A DNA stretch of 64,000 bases from Pseudozobellia sp. WGM2 (GCF_017810075.1 NZ_JADNYK010000011.1:49167-113166); one strand, 5' to 3'; shown: positions 34,925-45,159, numbered from the stretch's first letter. Notes: generated by a model from the letters alone, not told the origin. Numbers and translations: made by a program.

Positions 34925-35815
34925 ATGGAGCTTCAATCTTTTGTGTCATACCTTTCGCTTGAAAAAAATTATTCTATTCATACCGTTACTGCGTATATCA
35001 ATGACATAGAGAGTTTTGCCAAGTTTTGTCATGATGAATACTCTCTTGAAGATATTGATGAAGTATCTTATCCGTTGATACGGGGTTGGGTTGTGTACTT
35101 GGTAGATTCGACTGTCTCTAATAGGTCAGTGAACAGAAAAACGGCATCGTTAAAGGCGTATTACAAGTTTCTGCAGGGTATAGGTAAGATATCGGCAAAT
35201 CCGTTAGCTAAGCATAGAGCTTTGAAAACTGCGAAAAAAGTACAGGTGCCATTTTCTGAAAGTGAAATGGAAAAAGTTTTATCGGAAATAGAATTTCCTG
35301 AAAATTATGAAGGAGTCAGGGATAGGTTGATTATTGAGCTATTGTATGCTACGGGTATGCGTAGGGCCGAACTGATTAATTTAAAGTTGGCCGATATTAA
35401 TATTACCGCCGGTCATCTCAAGGTCCTGGGCAAAAGAAACAAAGAGCGTATAGTGCCTATGTTGACTTCTGCACAAGAGCTATTTGTCGATTATTTAGAC
35501 CTTCGAAACGGGCTTCCCGTTATCAAAGATGAAGGTTATGTTTTCCTGTTAAAATCGGGTTATAAATTATATGAAACCCTTGTTTATCGTTTAATAAATA
35601 AGTATTTTAGTGAAGTGTCGCTTAAAGTTAAGAGAAGCCCCCATATCTTAAGACACACCTTTGCTACGCATTTGCTTAACAAAGGTGCTGATTTAAATTC
35701 AGTAAAGGAGTTGCTTGGTCACTCAAGCTTGGCATCTACTCAAGTATACACGCATAACAGTATTGCCGAGCTGAAAAAAGTGCATTTCAAGGCCCATCCT
35801 AGAGGTAAGGAGTAA
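34925..35815 (+). CDS. Tyrosine recombinase XerC/XerD family
   Basis: A 296-residue integrase-type protein with an N-terminal SAM-like core-binding domain (residues 1-85) and a catalytic domain holding the tetrad: Arg in YATGMRRAELINL, His-x-x-Arg in HILRHTFATHLL, and LGHSSLASTQVYTH with the nucleophile Tyr. It probably resolves chromosome dimers at dif with a partner; it could also be a phage-type integrase, but length, single copy in this housekeeping setting and lack of any flanking attachment site favour Xer. ATG at 34925 fits the family's MxLxxFVxYLxLEKN start. Confidence 0.88.
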   Translation: MELQSFVSYLSLEKNYSIHTVTAYINDIESFAKFCHDEYSLEDIDEVSYPLIRGWVVYLVDSTVSNRSVNRKTASLKAYYKFLQGIGKISANPLAKHRALKTAKKVQVPFSESEMEKVLSEIEFPENYEGVRDRLIIELLYATGMRRAELINLKLADINITAGHLKVLGKRNKERIVPMLTSAQELFVDYLDLRNGLPVIKDEGYVFLLKSGYKLYETLVYRLINKYFSEVSLKVKRSPHILRHTFATHLLNKGADLNSVKELLGHSSLASTQVYTHNSIAELKKVHFKAHPRGKE

Positions 35816-35861
35816 GGGCTTGTTTACATTTTACATTGTTTAATTTTTAAAACTTCAACCT

Positions 35862-36164
35862 ATGAAAGTAAACGTGCAATCGGTTAATTTCAATGCCGAC
35901 AGAAAACTTATTGATTTTTTGCAAACTAAAATGGATAAGTTAGAAACCTTTTATGATAAGGTAATTAGTTCCGATGTTTATTTGAAAGTAGAAAATACCA
36001 GTTCCAAAGAAAACAAGATAGTTGAGATAAAGCTCAATGTGCCAGGGGATAAGTTCATGGTGAAAAAGCAATGTAAGTCATTTGAAGAGGCGATAGATTC
36101 TTCGTGTAGTTCTTTAGAGAGAAAGCTAATTAAGCGCAAAGAAAAACTTCGCGTACAGGCCTGA
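35862..36164 (+). CDS. Ribosome hibernation-promoting factor, short form
   Basis: The 100-residue protein begins MKVNVQSVNFNADRKLIDFLQTKM, with the HPF/RaiA beta-alpha-beta-beta-beta-alpha fold and a basic patch at the end (RKLIKRKEKLRVQA). It binds the A and P sites of the 30S subunit and inactivates ribosomes in stationary phase. It is the short form, lacking the dimerising C-terminal domain of long HPF. The gene is 46 bases after xerC/D. Confidence 0.9.
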   Translation: MKVNVQSVNFNADRKLIDFLQTKMDKLETFYDKVISSDVYLKVENTSSKENKIVEIKLNVPGDKFMVKKQCKSFEEAIDSSCSSLERKLIKRKEKLRVQA

Positions 36165-36185
36165 TGAAAATTTTTGATATTTTGT

Positions 36186-36215
36186 TTTGAATAAATAAAA
36201 ATATCTCTACATTTG
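36186..36215 (+). promoter_or_regulatory. Promoter of the tRNA-tuf operon
   Basis: TTTG (36186-36189), 18 bases, then TACATTTG (36208-36215) match the Bacteroidota -33/-7 consensus. It is 51 bases before the tRNA-Thr gene and is the best promoter in the window. Confidence 0.75.
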
Positions 36216-36216
36216 C

Positions 36217-36243
36217 AGTCCGTTAGAAATAGCGGACTTTTTT
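36217..36243 (+). terminator. Terminator-like hairpin just downstream of the tRNA-tuf promoter
   Basis: AGTCCG (36217-36222) pairs with CGGACT (36233-36238) and is followed by a run of T ending at 36243. It starts at about the expected transcription start of the tRNA operon. It may terminate hpf transcripts, or be an early attenuation site. Confidence 0.55.
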
Positions 36244-36265
36244 ATGCTTAAAAAAGGCTAGAAAG

Positions 36266-36339
36266 GCCGATGTAGCTCAGCTGGCTAGAGCAGCTGATTT
36301 GTAATCAGCAGGTCGTGGGTTCGAGTCCCTCCATCGGCT
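36266..36339 (+). tRNA. tRNA-Thr (anticodon TGT)
   Basis: Cloverleaf: acceptor GCCGATG/CATCGGC, D arm with GCTCAGCTGGCTAGAGC, anticodon stem GCTGA/TCAGC with loop TTTGTAA (anticodon TGT), and T arm GTGGGTTCGAGTCCC-type. No encoded CCA. First of four tRNAs before tuf. Confidence 0.96.
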
Positions 36340-36415
36340 CAAAATATCAAGAAAAACTACGGTTTTTAAGATGTTGGCCTTAAGTGTTGAAAAGGTGAAA
36401 TATTGAACAAGGCTA

Positions 36416-36497
<82 letters not shown>

Positions 36498-36582
36498 CCA
36501 GTTCGAGAATTTAGTTCTCGAGTACGGGTTTTCGTTCCAAAAATTTGGAATGTTGATTTGAAATGTTGAAGTTTAAGAAAAT

Positions 36583-36655
36583 GCGGGAGTAGCTCAGTTG
36601 GTAGAGCGTCAGCCTTCCAAGCTGAATGTCGCCGGTTCGAACCCGGTCTCCCGCT
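36583..36655 (+). tRNA. tRNA-Gly (anticodon TCC)
   Basis: Acceptor GCGGGAG/CTCCCGC, D arm GCTCAGTTGGTAGAGC, anticodon stem TCAGC/GCTGA with loop CTTCCAA, and T arm CCGGTTCGAACCCGG. No encoded CCA. Confidence 0.95.
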
Positions 36656-36740
36656 CAAAATTGGCAGTCGCGCCATATCTGCGAAGGCAGGCATCTCTTC
36701 CTTTTTACTTTTGTAGGGATGAAGATATTAAACACTTTAC

Positions 36741-36812
36741 GCCGACGTAGCTCAGGGGTAGAGCGTTTCCTTGGTAAGGAAGAGGTCACGGGTTCAATTC
36801 CCGTCGTTGGCT
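36741..36812 (+). tRNA. tRNA-Thr (anticodon GGT)
   Basis: Acceptor GCCGACG/CGTTGGC, D arm GCTCAGGGGTAGAGC, anticodon stem TTTCC/GGAAG with loop TTGGTAA (GGT), T arm CGGGTTCAATTCCCG. It lies 54 bases before tuf. Confidence 0.96.
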
Positions 36813-36866
36813 CAAGAAGGCATTATTTGTACACTAATATATAACTAAGATTAAAATTCATTAAAA

Positions 36867-38054
36867 ATGGCAAAGGAAACTTTTGATCGTTCCAAACCGC
36901 ACTTAAATATAGGTACTATTGGACACGTGGATCACGGTAAAACAACATTGACAGCTGCTATTACTACTGTATTGGCGAACGCTGGTCTTTCTGAACTTAG
37001 AAGTTTTGACTCAATTGATAACGCTCCTGAAGAGAAAGAAAGGGGTATTACAATCAACACTTCCCACGTAGAGTATCAAACAGCTAACCGTCACTACGCG
37101 CACGTTGACTGTCCTGGTCACGCCGATTACGTGAAGAACATGGTAACTGGTGCTGCTCAGATGGATGGTGCTATCTTGGTTGTTGCTGCGACTGATGGTC
37201 CTATGCCACAGACTCGTGAGCACATCTTGCTTGGTCGTCAGGTTGGTATTCCAAGAATCGTTGTTTTCTTGAACAAAGTTGACATGGTTGATGATGAAGA
37301 GCTTTTAGAATTAGTTGAAATGGAGGTAAGAGAATTACTTTCTTTCTACGAATATGACGGTGATAACGGACCTGTAATCTCTGGTTCTGCTTTAGGTGCA
37401 CTTAACGGTGAGCAAAAATGGGTAGATACCGTAATGGAGCTTATGGAGGCTGTTGATAACTGGATCGAACTTCCTAAGAGGGATGTTGATAAAGATTTCT
37501 TGATGCCTGTTGAAGATGTATTTACGATTACTGGTCGTGGTACTGTTGCAACTGGTCGTATCGAAACTGGTATCGCTAACACTGGTGATGCTGTTGATAT
37601 CATTGGTATGGGTGCTGAGAAATTAGCTTCTACGATTACTGGTGTTGAGATGTTCCGTAAGATTTTGGATAGAGGTGAAGCTGGTGATAACGTAGGTATT
37701 CTTTTGAGAGGTATCGAAAAATCTCAGATTAGCCGTGGTATGGTTATTTGTAAGCCTGGTTCTGTTAAGCCGCATGCTAAATTTGAGGCAGAAGTTTATA
37801 TCTTGAAAAAAGAAGAAGGTGGGCGTCACACTCCATTCCATAACAATTATCGTCCACAGTTCTATGTAAGAACTACCGATGTTACTGGAAACATTGCTCT
37901 TCCTTCTGGAGTAGAAATGGTTATGCCTGGTGATAACTTGACGATTACAGTTGAGTTGATTCAGCCAATCGCCTTGAGTATGGGTCTACGTTTTGCGATT
38001 CGTGAAGGTGGTAGAACTGTAGGTGCTGGTCAGGTTACCAAAATCCTAGATTAA
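36867..38054 (+). CDS. tuf: Elongation factor Tu
   Basis: EF-Tu delivers aminoacyl-tRNA to the ribosome. The 395-residue protein has [10 protein letters not shown] (P loop), [17 protein letters not shown] (guanine specificity) and domains 2 and 3 ending [14 protein letters not shown]. It lies inside the operon, between tRNA-Thr and tRNA-Trp, like tufB of E. coli. Codon choice is the strongly biased type of highly expressed genes (GGT, CGT, AAC, GTT). Confidence 0.98.
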   Translation: MAKETFDRSKPHLNIGTIGHVDHGKTTLTAAITTVLANAGLSELRSFDSIDNAPEEKERGITINTSHVEYQTANRHYAHVDCPGHADYVKNMVTGAAQMDGAILVVAATDGPMPQTREHILLGRQVGIPRIVVFLNKVDMVDDEELLELVEMEVRELLSFYEYDGDNGPVISGSALGALNGEQKWVDTVMELMEAVDNWIELPKRDVDKDFLMPVEDVFTITGRGTVATGRIETGIANTGDAVDIIGMGAEKLASTITGVEMFRKILDRGEAGDNVGILLRGIEKSQISRGMVICKPGSVKPHAKFEAEVYILKKEEGGRHTPFHNNYRPQFYVRTTDVTGNIALPSGVEMVMPGDNLTITVELIQPIALSMGLRFAIREGGRTVGAGQVTKILD

Positions 38055-38085
38055 AATTTAGTATTAGATAGTATAAATTGTATTA

Positions 38086-38115
38086 AGGGTGTCCTTCTTA
38101 GGTTGGACACCTTTA
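38086..38115 (+). terminator. Hairpin between tuf and tRNA-Trp
   Basis: A 10-bp stem, AAGGGTGTCC (38086-38095) with GGACACCTTT (38106-38115), has one G-U pair and a 10-base loop. The T tract is short (TTTAAAT), so it is more likely a leaky terminator or processing site than a full stop: tRNA-Trp follows 13 bases on. Confidence 0.5.
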
Positions 38116-38128
38116 AATGCAATTATAA

Positions 38129-38201
38129 ACGGGTGTAGCTCAGTTGGTAGAGCACTGGTCTCCAAAACCAGGTGTCGGGAGTTCGAGCCTCTCCTCCCGT
38201 G
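38129..38201 (+). tRNA. tRNA-Trp (anticodon CCA)
   Basis: Acceptor ACGGGTG paired with CTCCCGT (one T-T mismatch), D arm GCTCAGTTGGTAGAGC, anticodon stem CTGGT/ACCAG with loop CTCCAAA (CCA), T arm GGGAGTTCGAGCCTCTC. CCA is encoded at 38202-38204. Lying between tuf and secE, it is the tRNA read by the trp leader peptide. Confidence 0.93.
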
Positions 38202-38215
38202 CCAAATATAATAGT

Positions 38216-38404
38216 ATGTTGACGTATATTAAAGAATCAATGGAAGAGCTTCGTAACAATGTTACGCTGCCTTCAAGGGCTGAGTCTTCTAACCTGATGG
38301 TTATCGTTGCGGTATTTTCCATCTTATTCGCTTTGGCGACTTGGGGTATCGATACGGTATTCAGCAAATTGGTGCAGTTATATTTCAACAACATCTTAAA
38401 CTAA
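38216..38404 (+). CDS. secE: Preprotein translocase subunit SecE
   Basis: A 62-residue, single-span SecE: MLTYIKESMEELRNNVTLPS is the amphipathic cytoplasmic helix, and residues 28-50 are the membrane helix. SecE stabilises SecY in the SecYEG channel. The ATG at 38216 is used; the longer frame from 38144 runs back through the tRNA-Trp gene. It is followed by nusG after 10 bases. Confidence 0.93.
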   Translation: MLTYIKESMEELRNNVTLPSRAESSNLMVIVAVFSILFALATWGIDTVFSKLVQLYFNNILN

Positions 38405-38414
38405 AGCAATCGCT

Positions 38415-38966
38415 ATGTCGGAAGTATTGGAAAAGAAATGGTATGTCGTGCGTGCTGTCAGTGGTCAAGAGAATAAAATCAAGGGCTATATTGAGAGTGA
38501 GGTCGAAAGACATGGCTTTTCTGATTATTTAGAAGATGTTTTGGTGCCGACTGAAAAGGTGATTCAAATACGAAACGGGAAAAAAATCAATAAAGAACGT
38601 GTTTATTTTCCCGGTTATATAATGATCAAAGCGAACCTTGGTGGTGAAATGATTCACATTATTAGGTCGATTACCAATGTAATCGGTTTTCTAGGTGAAA
38701 CCAAAGGTGGTGATCCCGTACCTCTTCGCAAGTCTGAAGTGAACAGAATGCTTGGTAAGGCCGATGAATTGGCTGTAAATACCGATAGTGTTGCGATACC
38801 TTTTACCCATGGCGAGACAGTTAAGGTTATTGATGGGCCTTTTAACGGGTTTAATGGTACGGTTGAAAAAATCAATGAAGAAAAGCGTAAGCTTGAGGTA
38901 ATGGTTAAGATTTTCGGTAGAAAAACACCATTAGAGCTCAGTTATATGCAGGTTGAGAAAATATAA
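38415..38966 (+). CDS. nusG: Transcription termination/antitermination protein NusG
   Basis: A 183-residue NusG with an NGN domain (KKWYVVRAVSGQENKIKGYIE, then VYFPGYIMIKANL) and a C-terminal KOW motif (ETVKVIDGPFNGFNGTVEKI). NusG couples RNA polymerase to ribosomes and Rho. The order secE-nusG-rplKAJL-rpoBC is the bacterial standard. Confidence 0.97.
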   Translation: MSEVLEKKWYVVRAVSGQENKIKGYIESEVERHGFSDYLEDVLVPTEKVIQIRNGKKINKERVYFPGYIMIKANLGGEMIHIIRSITNVIGFLGETKGGDPVPLRKSEVNRMLGKADELAVNTDSVAIPFTHGETVKVIDGPFNGFNGTVEKINEEKRKLEVMVKIFGRKTPLELSYMQVEKI

Positions 38967-39033
38967 TTTTTGAGTGTTACATATTTAAGTTGTGTTGCTT
39001 CCAATTGATACAACTTTAATTTAATTCTAAACA

Positions 39034-39471
39034 ATGGCAAAAGAAGTAGGTAAAGTAGTTAAACTACAAGTTAGGGGAGGTGCAGCGAATCCATCGCCAC
39101 CGGTTGGACCCGCCTTAGGTGCTGCCGGCGTTAACATTATGGAGTTCTGTAAGCAGTTTAATGCTCGTACGCAGGACAAACAGGGCAAAGTATTGCCTGT
39201 TGTTATCACCGTATACAAAGACAAATCATTTGACTTTGTTGTTAAAACACCACCGGCGGCCGTTCAATTGATGGAAGCAGCTAAGATTAAAAAAGGATCT
39301 GGCGAACCTAACCGTGTAAAATCTGGTAATGTTACTTGGGATCAAGTAAGGGCAATAGCCGAAGATAAAATGGCTGATCTTAATGCATTTACCATAGAGT
39401 CAGCAATGAGTATGGTTGCTGGTACAGCAAGGTCTATGGGCATGAAAGTAGCTGGTAAAAGACCTTTTTAA
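39034..39471 (+). CDS. rplK: 50S ribosomal protein uL11
   Basis: 145 residues, opening [25 protein letters not shown], with the proline-rich linker and the C-terminal RNA-binding half ending [16 protein letters not shown]. uL11 forms the stalk base with 23S rRNA. An AAGTTGT/ACAACTT dyad lies in the short leader between nusG and rplK. Confidence 0.97.
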   Translation: MAKEVGKVVKLQVRGGAANPSPPVGPALGAAGVNIMEFCKQFNARTQDKQGKVLPVVITVYKDKSFDFVVKTPPAAVQLMEAAKIKKGSGEPNRVKSGNVTWDQVRAIAEDKMADLNAFTIESAMSMVAGTARSMGMKVAGKRPF

Positions 39472-39491
39472 AATCTTATAAAGCAATTTAA

Positions 39492-40181
39492 ATGGCAAAG
39501 TTAACAAAGAAACAAAAAGAGGCCAGTGCCAAGATAGATAGAGACAAAATGTACTCTATTGAAGAAGGTGCCGCTTTGGTAAAGGATATTACTAATGTAA
39601 AATTCGATGCATCTGTAGATTTGGCGATTCGTTTGGGTGTAGATCCCAGAAAAGCCAATCAAATGGTTCGTGGCGTAGTTACGCTACCTCATGGTACTGG
39701 TAAAGATGTGAAGGTTTTGGCTTTAGTTACTCCAGATAAAGAAGCAGAGGCTACAGAAGCCGGTGCTGATTTTGTAGGATTAGACGAGTATTTGGATAAA
39801 ATCAAAGGTGGTTGGACCGATGTTGACGTAATCATCACCATGCCAAGTGTAATGGGTAAATTAGGCCCATTAGGGCGTGTATTGGGCCCAAGAGGTTTGA
39901 TGCCTAATCCAAAGACAGGAACGGTTACTATGGATGTTGCAAAAGCAGTATCTGATGTTAAAGCCGGTAAAATCGATTTCAAAGTTGATAAGACAGGTAT
40001 AGTTCACGCAGCTATCGGGAAAGTATCTTTCTCGGCAGACAAGATTGCTGATAATGCCAAAGAACTTATCGATACTTTGATCAAGATGAAGCCTGCAGCT
40101 GCTAAGGGTGTTTACATGAAGAGTGTCTTTATGTCTAGTACAATGAGCCCTAGCCTTCAGCTAGATCCAAAAACAGTTTAA
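39492..40181 (+). CDS. rplA: 50S ribosomal protein uL1
   Basis: 229 residues with [30 protein letters not shown] (the uL1 signature) and [15 protein letters not shown]. In E. coli L1 represses its own rplKA operon; whether a mimic of the 23S site lies in the nusG-rplK leader here is not clear to me. Confidence 0.97.
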   Translation: MAKLTKKQKEASAKIDRDKMYSIEEGAALVKDITNVKFDASVDLAIRLGVDPRKANQMVRGVVTLPHGTGKDVKVLALVTPDKEAEATEAGADFVGLDEYLDKIKGGWTDVDVIITMPSVMGKLGPLGRVLGPRGLMPNPKTGTVTMDVAKAVSDVKAGKIDFKVDKTGIVHAAIGKVSFSADKIADNAKELIDTLIKMKPAAAKGVYMKSVFMSSTMSPSLQLDPKTV

Positions 40182-40209
40182 TCGAACTGGGTAGTTCAAA
40201 ATTTACAGT

Positions 40210-40725
40210 ATGACAAGAGAAGAAAAAGCAATCGTAATACAGGATTTGACTTCGCAGTTAGCCGATAGCCCTACCATTTATTTGGCGGATATATCGGGAT
40301 TGAACGCTTCACAAACTTCTGATTTAAGAAGAGCGGCCTTTAAGGCCAATGTGAAATTGGCGGTAGTCAAAAACACTTTGCTTGCAAAAGCAATGGAAGC
40401 TTCCGATAAAGAATTCGGTGACCTTCCGGGAGTGCTCAAGGGTAATACATCTTTGATGTTTTCCGAAGTAGGTAACGCGCCGGCAAAGTTGATCAAGACT
40501 TTCAGAAAAAAAGCTGAAAAGCCTTTGTTGAAAGGAGCTTTCGTTGAAGAAGCAATCTATATTGGTGATGAGAATTTAGATGCATTGGTGAGTATCAAGT
40601 CCAGAGAAGAAATGATTGGAGAAATCATTGGATTGTTACAATCACCTGCTAAGAACGTTATTTCCGGTCTTAAGTCCGGTGGTGGCAAAATAGCTGGCAT
40701 CTTAAAGACATTATCAGAAAAATAA
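40210..40725 (+). CDS. rplJ: 50S ribosomal protein uL10
   Basis: 171 residues beginning MTREEKAIVIQDLTSQLADS, followed by YLADISGLNASQTSDLRRAAF. The C-terminal helix that anchors bL12 dimers is present but short. No strong autoregulatory hairpin is seen in the 28-base rplA-rplJ spacer. Confidence 0.96.
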   Translation: MTREEKAIVIQDLTSQLADSPTIYLADISGLNASQTSDLRRAAFKANVKLAVVKNTLLAKAMEASDKEFGDLPGVLKGNTSLMFSEVGNAPAKLIKTFRKKAEKPLLKGAFVEEAIYIGDENLDALVSIKSREEMIGEIIGLLQSPAKNVISGLKSGGGKIAGILKTLSEK

Positions 40726-40774
40726 GTACGCACTAAACTAAGTATATTTCAAAATTTTATTAAACGATAGAAAA

Positions 40775-41155
40775 ATGGCAGATTTAAAAGAATTCGCAGA
40801 ACAGTTGGTAAACTTGACCGTAAAAGAGGTAAACGAGTTGGCCGATATATTGAAAGATGAGTATGGTATCGAGCCTGCAGCAGCAGCAGTGGCCGTAGCT
40901 GGCGGTGCCGGTGGTGCTGAAGCTGGTGAAGCAGCTGAAGAGCAAACAGAATTTGACGTAATCTTAACAGCGGCCGGTGGTTCTAAACTAGCTGTAGTTA
41001 AATTGGTTAAAGAATTGACAGGTCTTGGCCTGAAAGATGCAAAAGACATCGTTGATAGTGCGCCTAAAGCAGTTAAAGAAGGTGTGGCTAAAGACGAGGC
41101 TGAAGGTATCAAAAAATCTTTGGAAGAAGCAGGAGCAGAAGTTGAGCTTAAATAA
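40775..41155 (+). CDS. rplL: 50S ribosomal protein bL12 (L7/L12)
   Basis: 126 residues: an N-terminal dimerisation helix, an alanine/glycine-rich hinge ([21 protein letters not shown], which is longer than in E. coli) and a C-terminal factor-binding domain ([31 protein letters not shown]). It recruits translation factors to the ribosome. Confidence 0.97.
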   Translation: MADLKEFAEQLVNLTVKEVNELADILKDEYGIEPAAAAVAVAGGAGGAEAGEAAEEQTEFDVILTAAGGSKLAVVKLVKELTGLGLKDAKDIVDSAPKAVKEGVAKDEAEGIKKSLEEAGAEVELK

Positions 41156-41177
41156 TAGCAGCAACCATAGCACTATG

Positions 41178-41256
41178 TTTAGGTCTTTTTTCGTCCCCGG
41201 ACGGAATTGGACCTAAACTTGTTTTTATATTCAATACGTATGTGAGGCGACATACG
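41178..41256 (+). promoter_or_regulatory. Two hairpins in the rplL-rpoB spacer
   Basis: An outer TTTAGGTC (41178-41185) / GACCTAAA (41210-41217) pair encloses an inner CGTCC/GGACG (41192-41203) hairpin. A second hairpin, CGTATGT (41237-41243) / ACATACG (41250-41256), follows. The 156-base spacer is not coding. Like the E. coli rplL-rpoB region it could be a partial terminator or an RNase cutting site that reduces rpoB expression relative to ribosomal proteins. Confidence 0.6.
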
Positions 41257-41311
41257 ACCCATTATAGCCTACGCAATTTTAGAGTATTCACGTTCAAAAC
41301 ACTGTCCATAG

Positions 41312-44300
41312 ATGTTCACACAACAGACTGAGAGAATAAATTTTGCATCCGCTAAGAACACGCCGGAATATCCGGATTTCTTGGACATTCAGATCAAGTC
41401 TTTTCAAGATTTTTTTCAACTTGAGACCAAATCTGACGAAAGGGGTGACGAAGGTTTGTACAATACCTTCCAAGAAAACTTCCCGATTACGGACACTCGT
41501 AACCAGTTCGTACTTGAATTTTTAGATTATTTCATAGATCCACCTAGATATTCCATCCAAGAATGTATAGAACGTGGGTTGACCTATAGTGTTCCTTTAA
41601 AGGCACGATTAAAATTATACTGTACCGATCCTGAGCATGAAGATTTCGAGACTATCGTGCAAGATGTTTATTTAGGTACGATTCCTTACATGACTCCCAG
41701 TGGAACATTTGTTATAAATGGTGCTGAAAGAGTTGTTGTATCACAATTACACCGTTCTCCAGGGGTTTTCTTCGGACAATCTTTTCACGCTAACGGAACA
41801 AAATTATACTCTGCAAGGGTTATACCGTTCAAAGGTTCTTGGATAGAATTTGCGACGGATATCAATGGCGTAATGTACGCTTATATTGACAGAAAGAAAA
41901 AATTACCGGTAACGACATTATTTAGAGCTATTGGTTTTGAAAGAGATAAGGATATTCTTGAGATATTCGATCTTTCAGAAGAAGTAAAAGTTTCTAAAGC
42001 CGGATTGAAAAAAGTGTTGGGTCGAAAATTGGCCGCCAGGGTATTGAATACTTGGCATGAAGATTTCGTTGATGAGGATACCGGCGAGGTAGTATCAATC
42101 GAAAGAAACGAAATTATTTTGGATCGCGATACAGTTCTTGAAAAAGAGCATATCGATGAGATTCTTGATGCCGACGTGAAAACCATTCTTTTGCACAAAG
42201 AAAATAATGCGCAATCGGATTATGCGATTATTCACAACACATTGCAAAAAGATCCTACTAACTCTGAAAAAGAGGCTGTAGAACATATTTACCGTCAATT
42301 GAGAAATGCCGAGCCGCCCGATGAAGAAACGGCTAGAGGTATAATTGATAAATTATTCTTTTCAGACCAACGTTACAATCTTGGTGAAGTAGGTCGATAT
42401 AGAATGAACAAGAAGTTACAGTTGGATATTGGAATGGACAAGCAGGTCTTGACCAAAGAAGATATCATAACTATAATCAAATATTTGATCGAACTTATTA
42501 ACTCTAAAGCGGAGATTGATGATATCGATCACTTGTCTAACCGTCGTGTTAGAACGGTAGGTGAGCAGTTGTCATCTCAGTTCGGCGTTGGTTTGGCACG
42601 TATGGCACGTACTATTCGTGAGCGTATGAATGTTCGCGATAATGAAGTGTTTACACCGATTGATTTGATTAATGCGAAAACACTTTCGTCGGTTATCAAT
42701 TCATTTTTTGGTACGAACCAGTTGTCTCAGTTTATGGATCAAACGAATCCGTTGGCAGAGATTACGCATAAGAGAAGATTATCGGCATTAGGGCCAGGTG
42801 GTCTTTCAAGAGAAAGAGCAGGTTTTGAGGTTCGTGATGTTCACTATACGCACTACGGTAGACTTTGTCCGATTGAAACTCCTGAAGGTCCGAACATTGG
42901 TTTGATTTCTTCACTTGCAGTGTTTTCCAAAGTAAATCCGATGGGCTTTTTAGAGACTCCATACCGTAAGGTCGAAAACAGTATAGTAGATACTTCGGAA
43001 TACAGATACTTAAGCGCCGAAGAGGAAGAGGGAATGAAAATTGCTCAGGCAAACATTCCTCTTAAAGAAAATGGTCAAATAGACAGTGAAAAGGTGATTG
43101 CTCGTGAAGAAGGTGATTTTCCTGTAGTAGACCCATCCGAAGTAAACTATACAGATGTTGCGCCTAATCAAATTGCATCGATTTCTGCGTCATTGATTCC
43201 TTTCTTGGAGCATGATGATGCGAACCGTGCATTGATGGGGTCGAACATGATGCGTCAAGCGGTTCCATTATTGAGACCACAGTCTCCGATAGTGGGTACA
43301 GGTCTTGAACGTCAGGTTGCTTCTGACTCTAGGGTATTGATCAATGCAGAAGGTGATGGAACTATTGTTTATGTTGATGCCAAAAAAATCACCGTAAAAT
43401 ATGACAGAACCGATGCCGAGCGCTTGATCAGTTTTGAAGATGATTCTAAGAGTTACAACTTGGTGAAGTTTAGAAAAACGAACCAAGGTACCAGTATCAA
43501 TCTAAAACCTATTGTTCGTAAGGGCGATAAGGTTAAAAAAGGTGAAGTTCTTTGTGAAGGTTATGCTACTGAAAAAGGTGAACTGGCATTAGGCCGTAAC
43601 CTTACGGTGGCGTTCATGCCTTGGAAAGGGTATAACTTTGAGGATGCAATCGTGATTTCTGAAAAAGTGGTTAGAGAAGATATCTTTACTTCGATTCACG
43701 TTGATGAATATTCTTTAGAAGTTCGTGATACGAAATTGGGTGCTGAAGAATTAACTCATGATATACCTAACGTTTCAGAAGAGGCTACAAAAGATTTAGA
43801 TGAAAACGGTATGATCCGTATCGGGGCCGAGGTTAAACCTGGTGACATCTTGATCGGTAAGATTACTCCAAAAGGAGAATCAGATCCAACACCGGAAGAA
43901 AAATTGCTTAGAGCAATTTTCGGAGATAAGGCGGGTGATGTTAAAGATGCTTCCTTGAAGGCCTCCCCATCATTACGAGGTGTTGTTATCGACAAGAAAT
44001 TGTTCTCTAGATCGGTAAAAGATAAGCGTAAGCGATCTGAAGATAAAGAAGAGTTGAACAAGCTTGAGCTTGAATACGAGGTGAAATTCCAAGAATTGAA
44101 AGATGTTCTTATCGAAAAGCTTTTCACTTTGGTGAACGGTAAAACTTCACAGGGCGTCTTGAATGATTTGGGAGAAGAAGTTTTACCTAAAGGAAAGAAA
44201 TACACCTTGAAAATGTTGAACTCTGTTGACGATTTCGCTCACTTGGTAGGCGGTAGTTGGACAACGGATAAAGACACCAATTCTTCTGTAGCAGATTTGT

Positions 44301-45121
44301 TGCATAACTACAAGATTAAGTTGAACGACCTTCAAGGTAACTTGAGAAGAGATAAGTTCACTATATCTGTAGGTGATGAGTTACCTGCTGGTATTATGAA
44401 GTTGGCCAAGGTTTATATTGCCAAGAAACGTAAGTTGAAAGTTGGTGATAAAATGGCAGGTCGTCACGGTAACAAAGGTATCGTTTCGCGTATCGTTCGT
44501 CAAGAAGATATGCCGTTCTTAGATGACGGTACTCCTGTTGATATCGTATTGAACCCATTAGGTGTACCCTCTCGTATGAATATTGGGCAGATATATGAAA
44601 CTGTTCTTGGTTGGGCCGGATTGAAGTTGGGCAGAAAATTTGCTACTCCGATTTTTGATGGTGCCTCACTAGATGAAATTAATGGGTATACTGATGAAGC
44701 CGGTATTCCAAGATTTGGACATACTTATTTATACGATGGTGGAACTGGCCAGCGTTTCGATCAACCTGCCACTGTGGGTGTAATCTACATGCTGAAATTG
44801 GGCCACATGGTTGATGATAAGATGCATGCGCGTTCTATCGGACCTTACTCATTGATTACACAGCAGCCATTAGGCGGTAAAGCACAGTTCGGTGGTCAGC
44901 GTTTTGGTGAAATGGAGGTTTGGGCCCTAGAGGCTTACGGTGCATCGGCTACTCTACGTGAGATATTGACCGTTAAGTCGGATGATGTAATCGGAAGAGC
45001 CAAGACCTACGAATCCATCGTTAAAGGTGAAACCATGCCAGAACCCGGTTTACCGGAATCTTTCAATGTATTGATGCACGAACTTAAAGGTTTGGGCTTG
45101 GATATACGTTTGGAAGAATAG
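41312..45121 (+). CDS. rpoB: DNA-directed RNA polymerase subunit beta
   Basis: 1269 residues. Seen: the rifampicin pocket ([34 protein letters not shown] written across residues about 475-510, with the usual Ser, Asp, His, Arg and Leu residues of sensitive enzymes), [11 protein letters not shown], and the C-terminal active-site region ([17 protein letters not shown]), plus [24 protein letters not shown]. No truncation or insertion is obvious; the length is usual for the phylum. Confidence 0.98.
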   Translation: MFTQQTERINFASAKNTPEYPDFLDIQIKSFQDFFQLETKSDERGDEGLYNTFQENFPITDTRNQFVLEFLDYFIDPPRYSIQECIERGLTYSVPLKARLKLYCTDPEHEDFETIVQDVYLGTIPYMTPSGTFVINGAERVVVSQLHRSPGVFFGQSFHANGTKLYSARVIPFKGSWIEFATDINGVMYAYIDRKKKLPVTTLFRAIGFERDKDILEIFDLSEEVKVSKAGLKKVLGRKLAARVLNTWHEDFVDEDTGEVVSIERNEIILDRDTVLEKEHIDEILDADVKTILLHKENNAQSDYAIIHNTLQKDPTNSEKEAVEHIYRQLRNAEPPDEETARGIIDKLFFSDQRYNLGEVGRYRMNKKLQLDIGMDKQVLTKEDIITIIKYLIELINSKAEIDDIDHLSNRRVRTVGEQLSSQFGVGLARMARTIRERMNVRDNEVFTPIDLINAKTLSSVINSFFGTNQLSQFMDQTNPLAEITHKRRLSALGPGGLSRERAGFEVRDVHYTHYGRLCPIETPEGPNIGLISSLAVFSKVNPMGFLETPYRKVENSIVDTSEYRYLSAEEEEGMKIAQANIPLKENGQIDSEKVIAREEGDFPVVDPSEVNYTDVAPNQIASISASLIPFLEHDDANRALMGSNMMRQAVPLLRPQSPIVGTGLERQVASDSRVLINAEGDGTIVYVDAKKITVKYDRTDAERLISFEDDSKSYNLVKFRKTNQGTSINLKPIVRKGDKVKKGEVLCEGYATEKGELALGRNLTVAFMPWKGYNFEDAIVISEKVVREDIFTSIHVDEYSLEVRDTKLGAEELTHDIPNVSEEATKDLDENGMIRIGAEVKPGDILIGKITPKGESDPTPEEKLLRAIFGDKAGDVKDASLKASPSLRGVVIDKKLFSRSVKDKRKRSEDKEELNKLELEYEVKFQELKDVLIEKLFTLVNGKTSQGVLNDLGEEVLPKGKKYTLKMLNSVDDFAHLVGGSWTTDKDTNSSVADLLHNYKIKLNDLQGNLRRDKFTISVGDELPAGIMKLAKVYIAKKRKLKVGDKMAGRHGNKGIVSRIVRQEDMPFLDDGTPVDIVLNPLGVPSRMNIGQIYETVLGWAGLKLGRKFATPIFDGASLDEINGYTDEAGIPRFGHTYLYDGGTGQRFDQPATVGVIYMLKLGHMVDDKMHARSIGPYSLITQQPLGGKAQFGGQRFGEMEVWALEAYGASATLREILTVKSDDVIGRAKTYESIVKGETMPEPGLPESFNVLMHELKGLGLDIRLEE

Positions 45122-45159
45122 TTAAGAACATACATTATAATATAGTAGCATAATACATT

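Noticed and set aside
34925..35815. Tyrosine recombinase considered as part of a mobile element
   Set aside because: No attachment-site repeats, no phage or conjugation genes and housekeeping genes on both sides; length and motifs fit XerC/D.
36626..36844. 72-codon plus-strand frame overlapping tRNA-Gly and tRNA-Thr
   Set aside because: It covers tRNA genes; the residues reflect tRNA sequence and no known protein.
38144..38215. Longer reading frame upstream of secE (24 extra codons)
   Set aside because: It runs through the tRNA-Trp gene and ends in a plain SecE start; the added residues (WSPKPGVGSSS) are tRNA sequence read as protein.
38985..39017. AAGTTGT/ACAACTT dyad before rplK as an L1-binding autoregulatory site
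   Set aside because: Weak 7-bp stem with a large loop; I could not see the known L1-binding consensus, so I mention it only in the rplK entry.
40738..41112. 124-codon minus-strand frame over rplL
   Set aside because: Antisense of the alanine-rich hinge of rplL, which gives long shadow frames; low-complexity composition.
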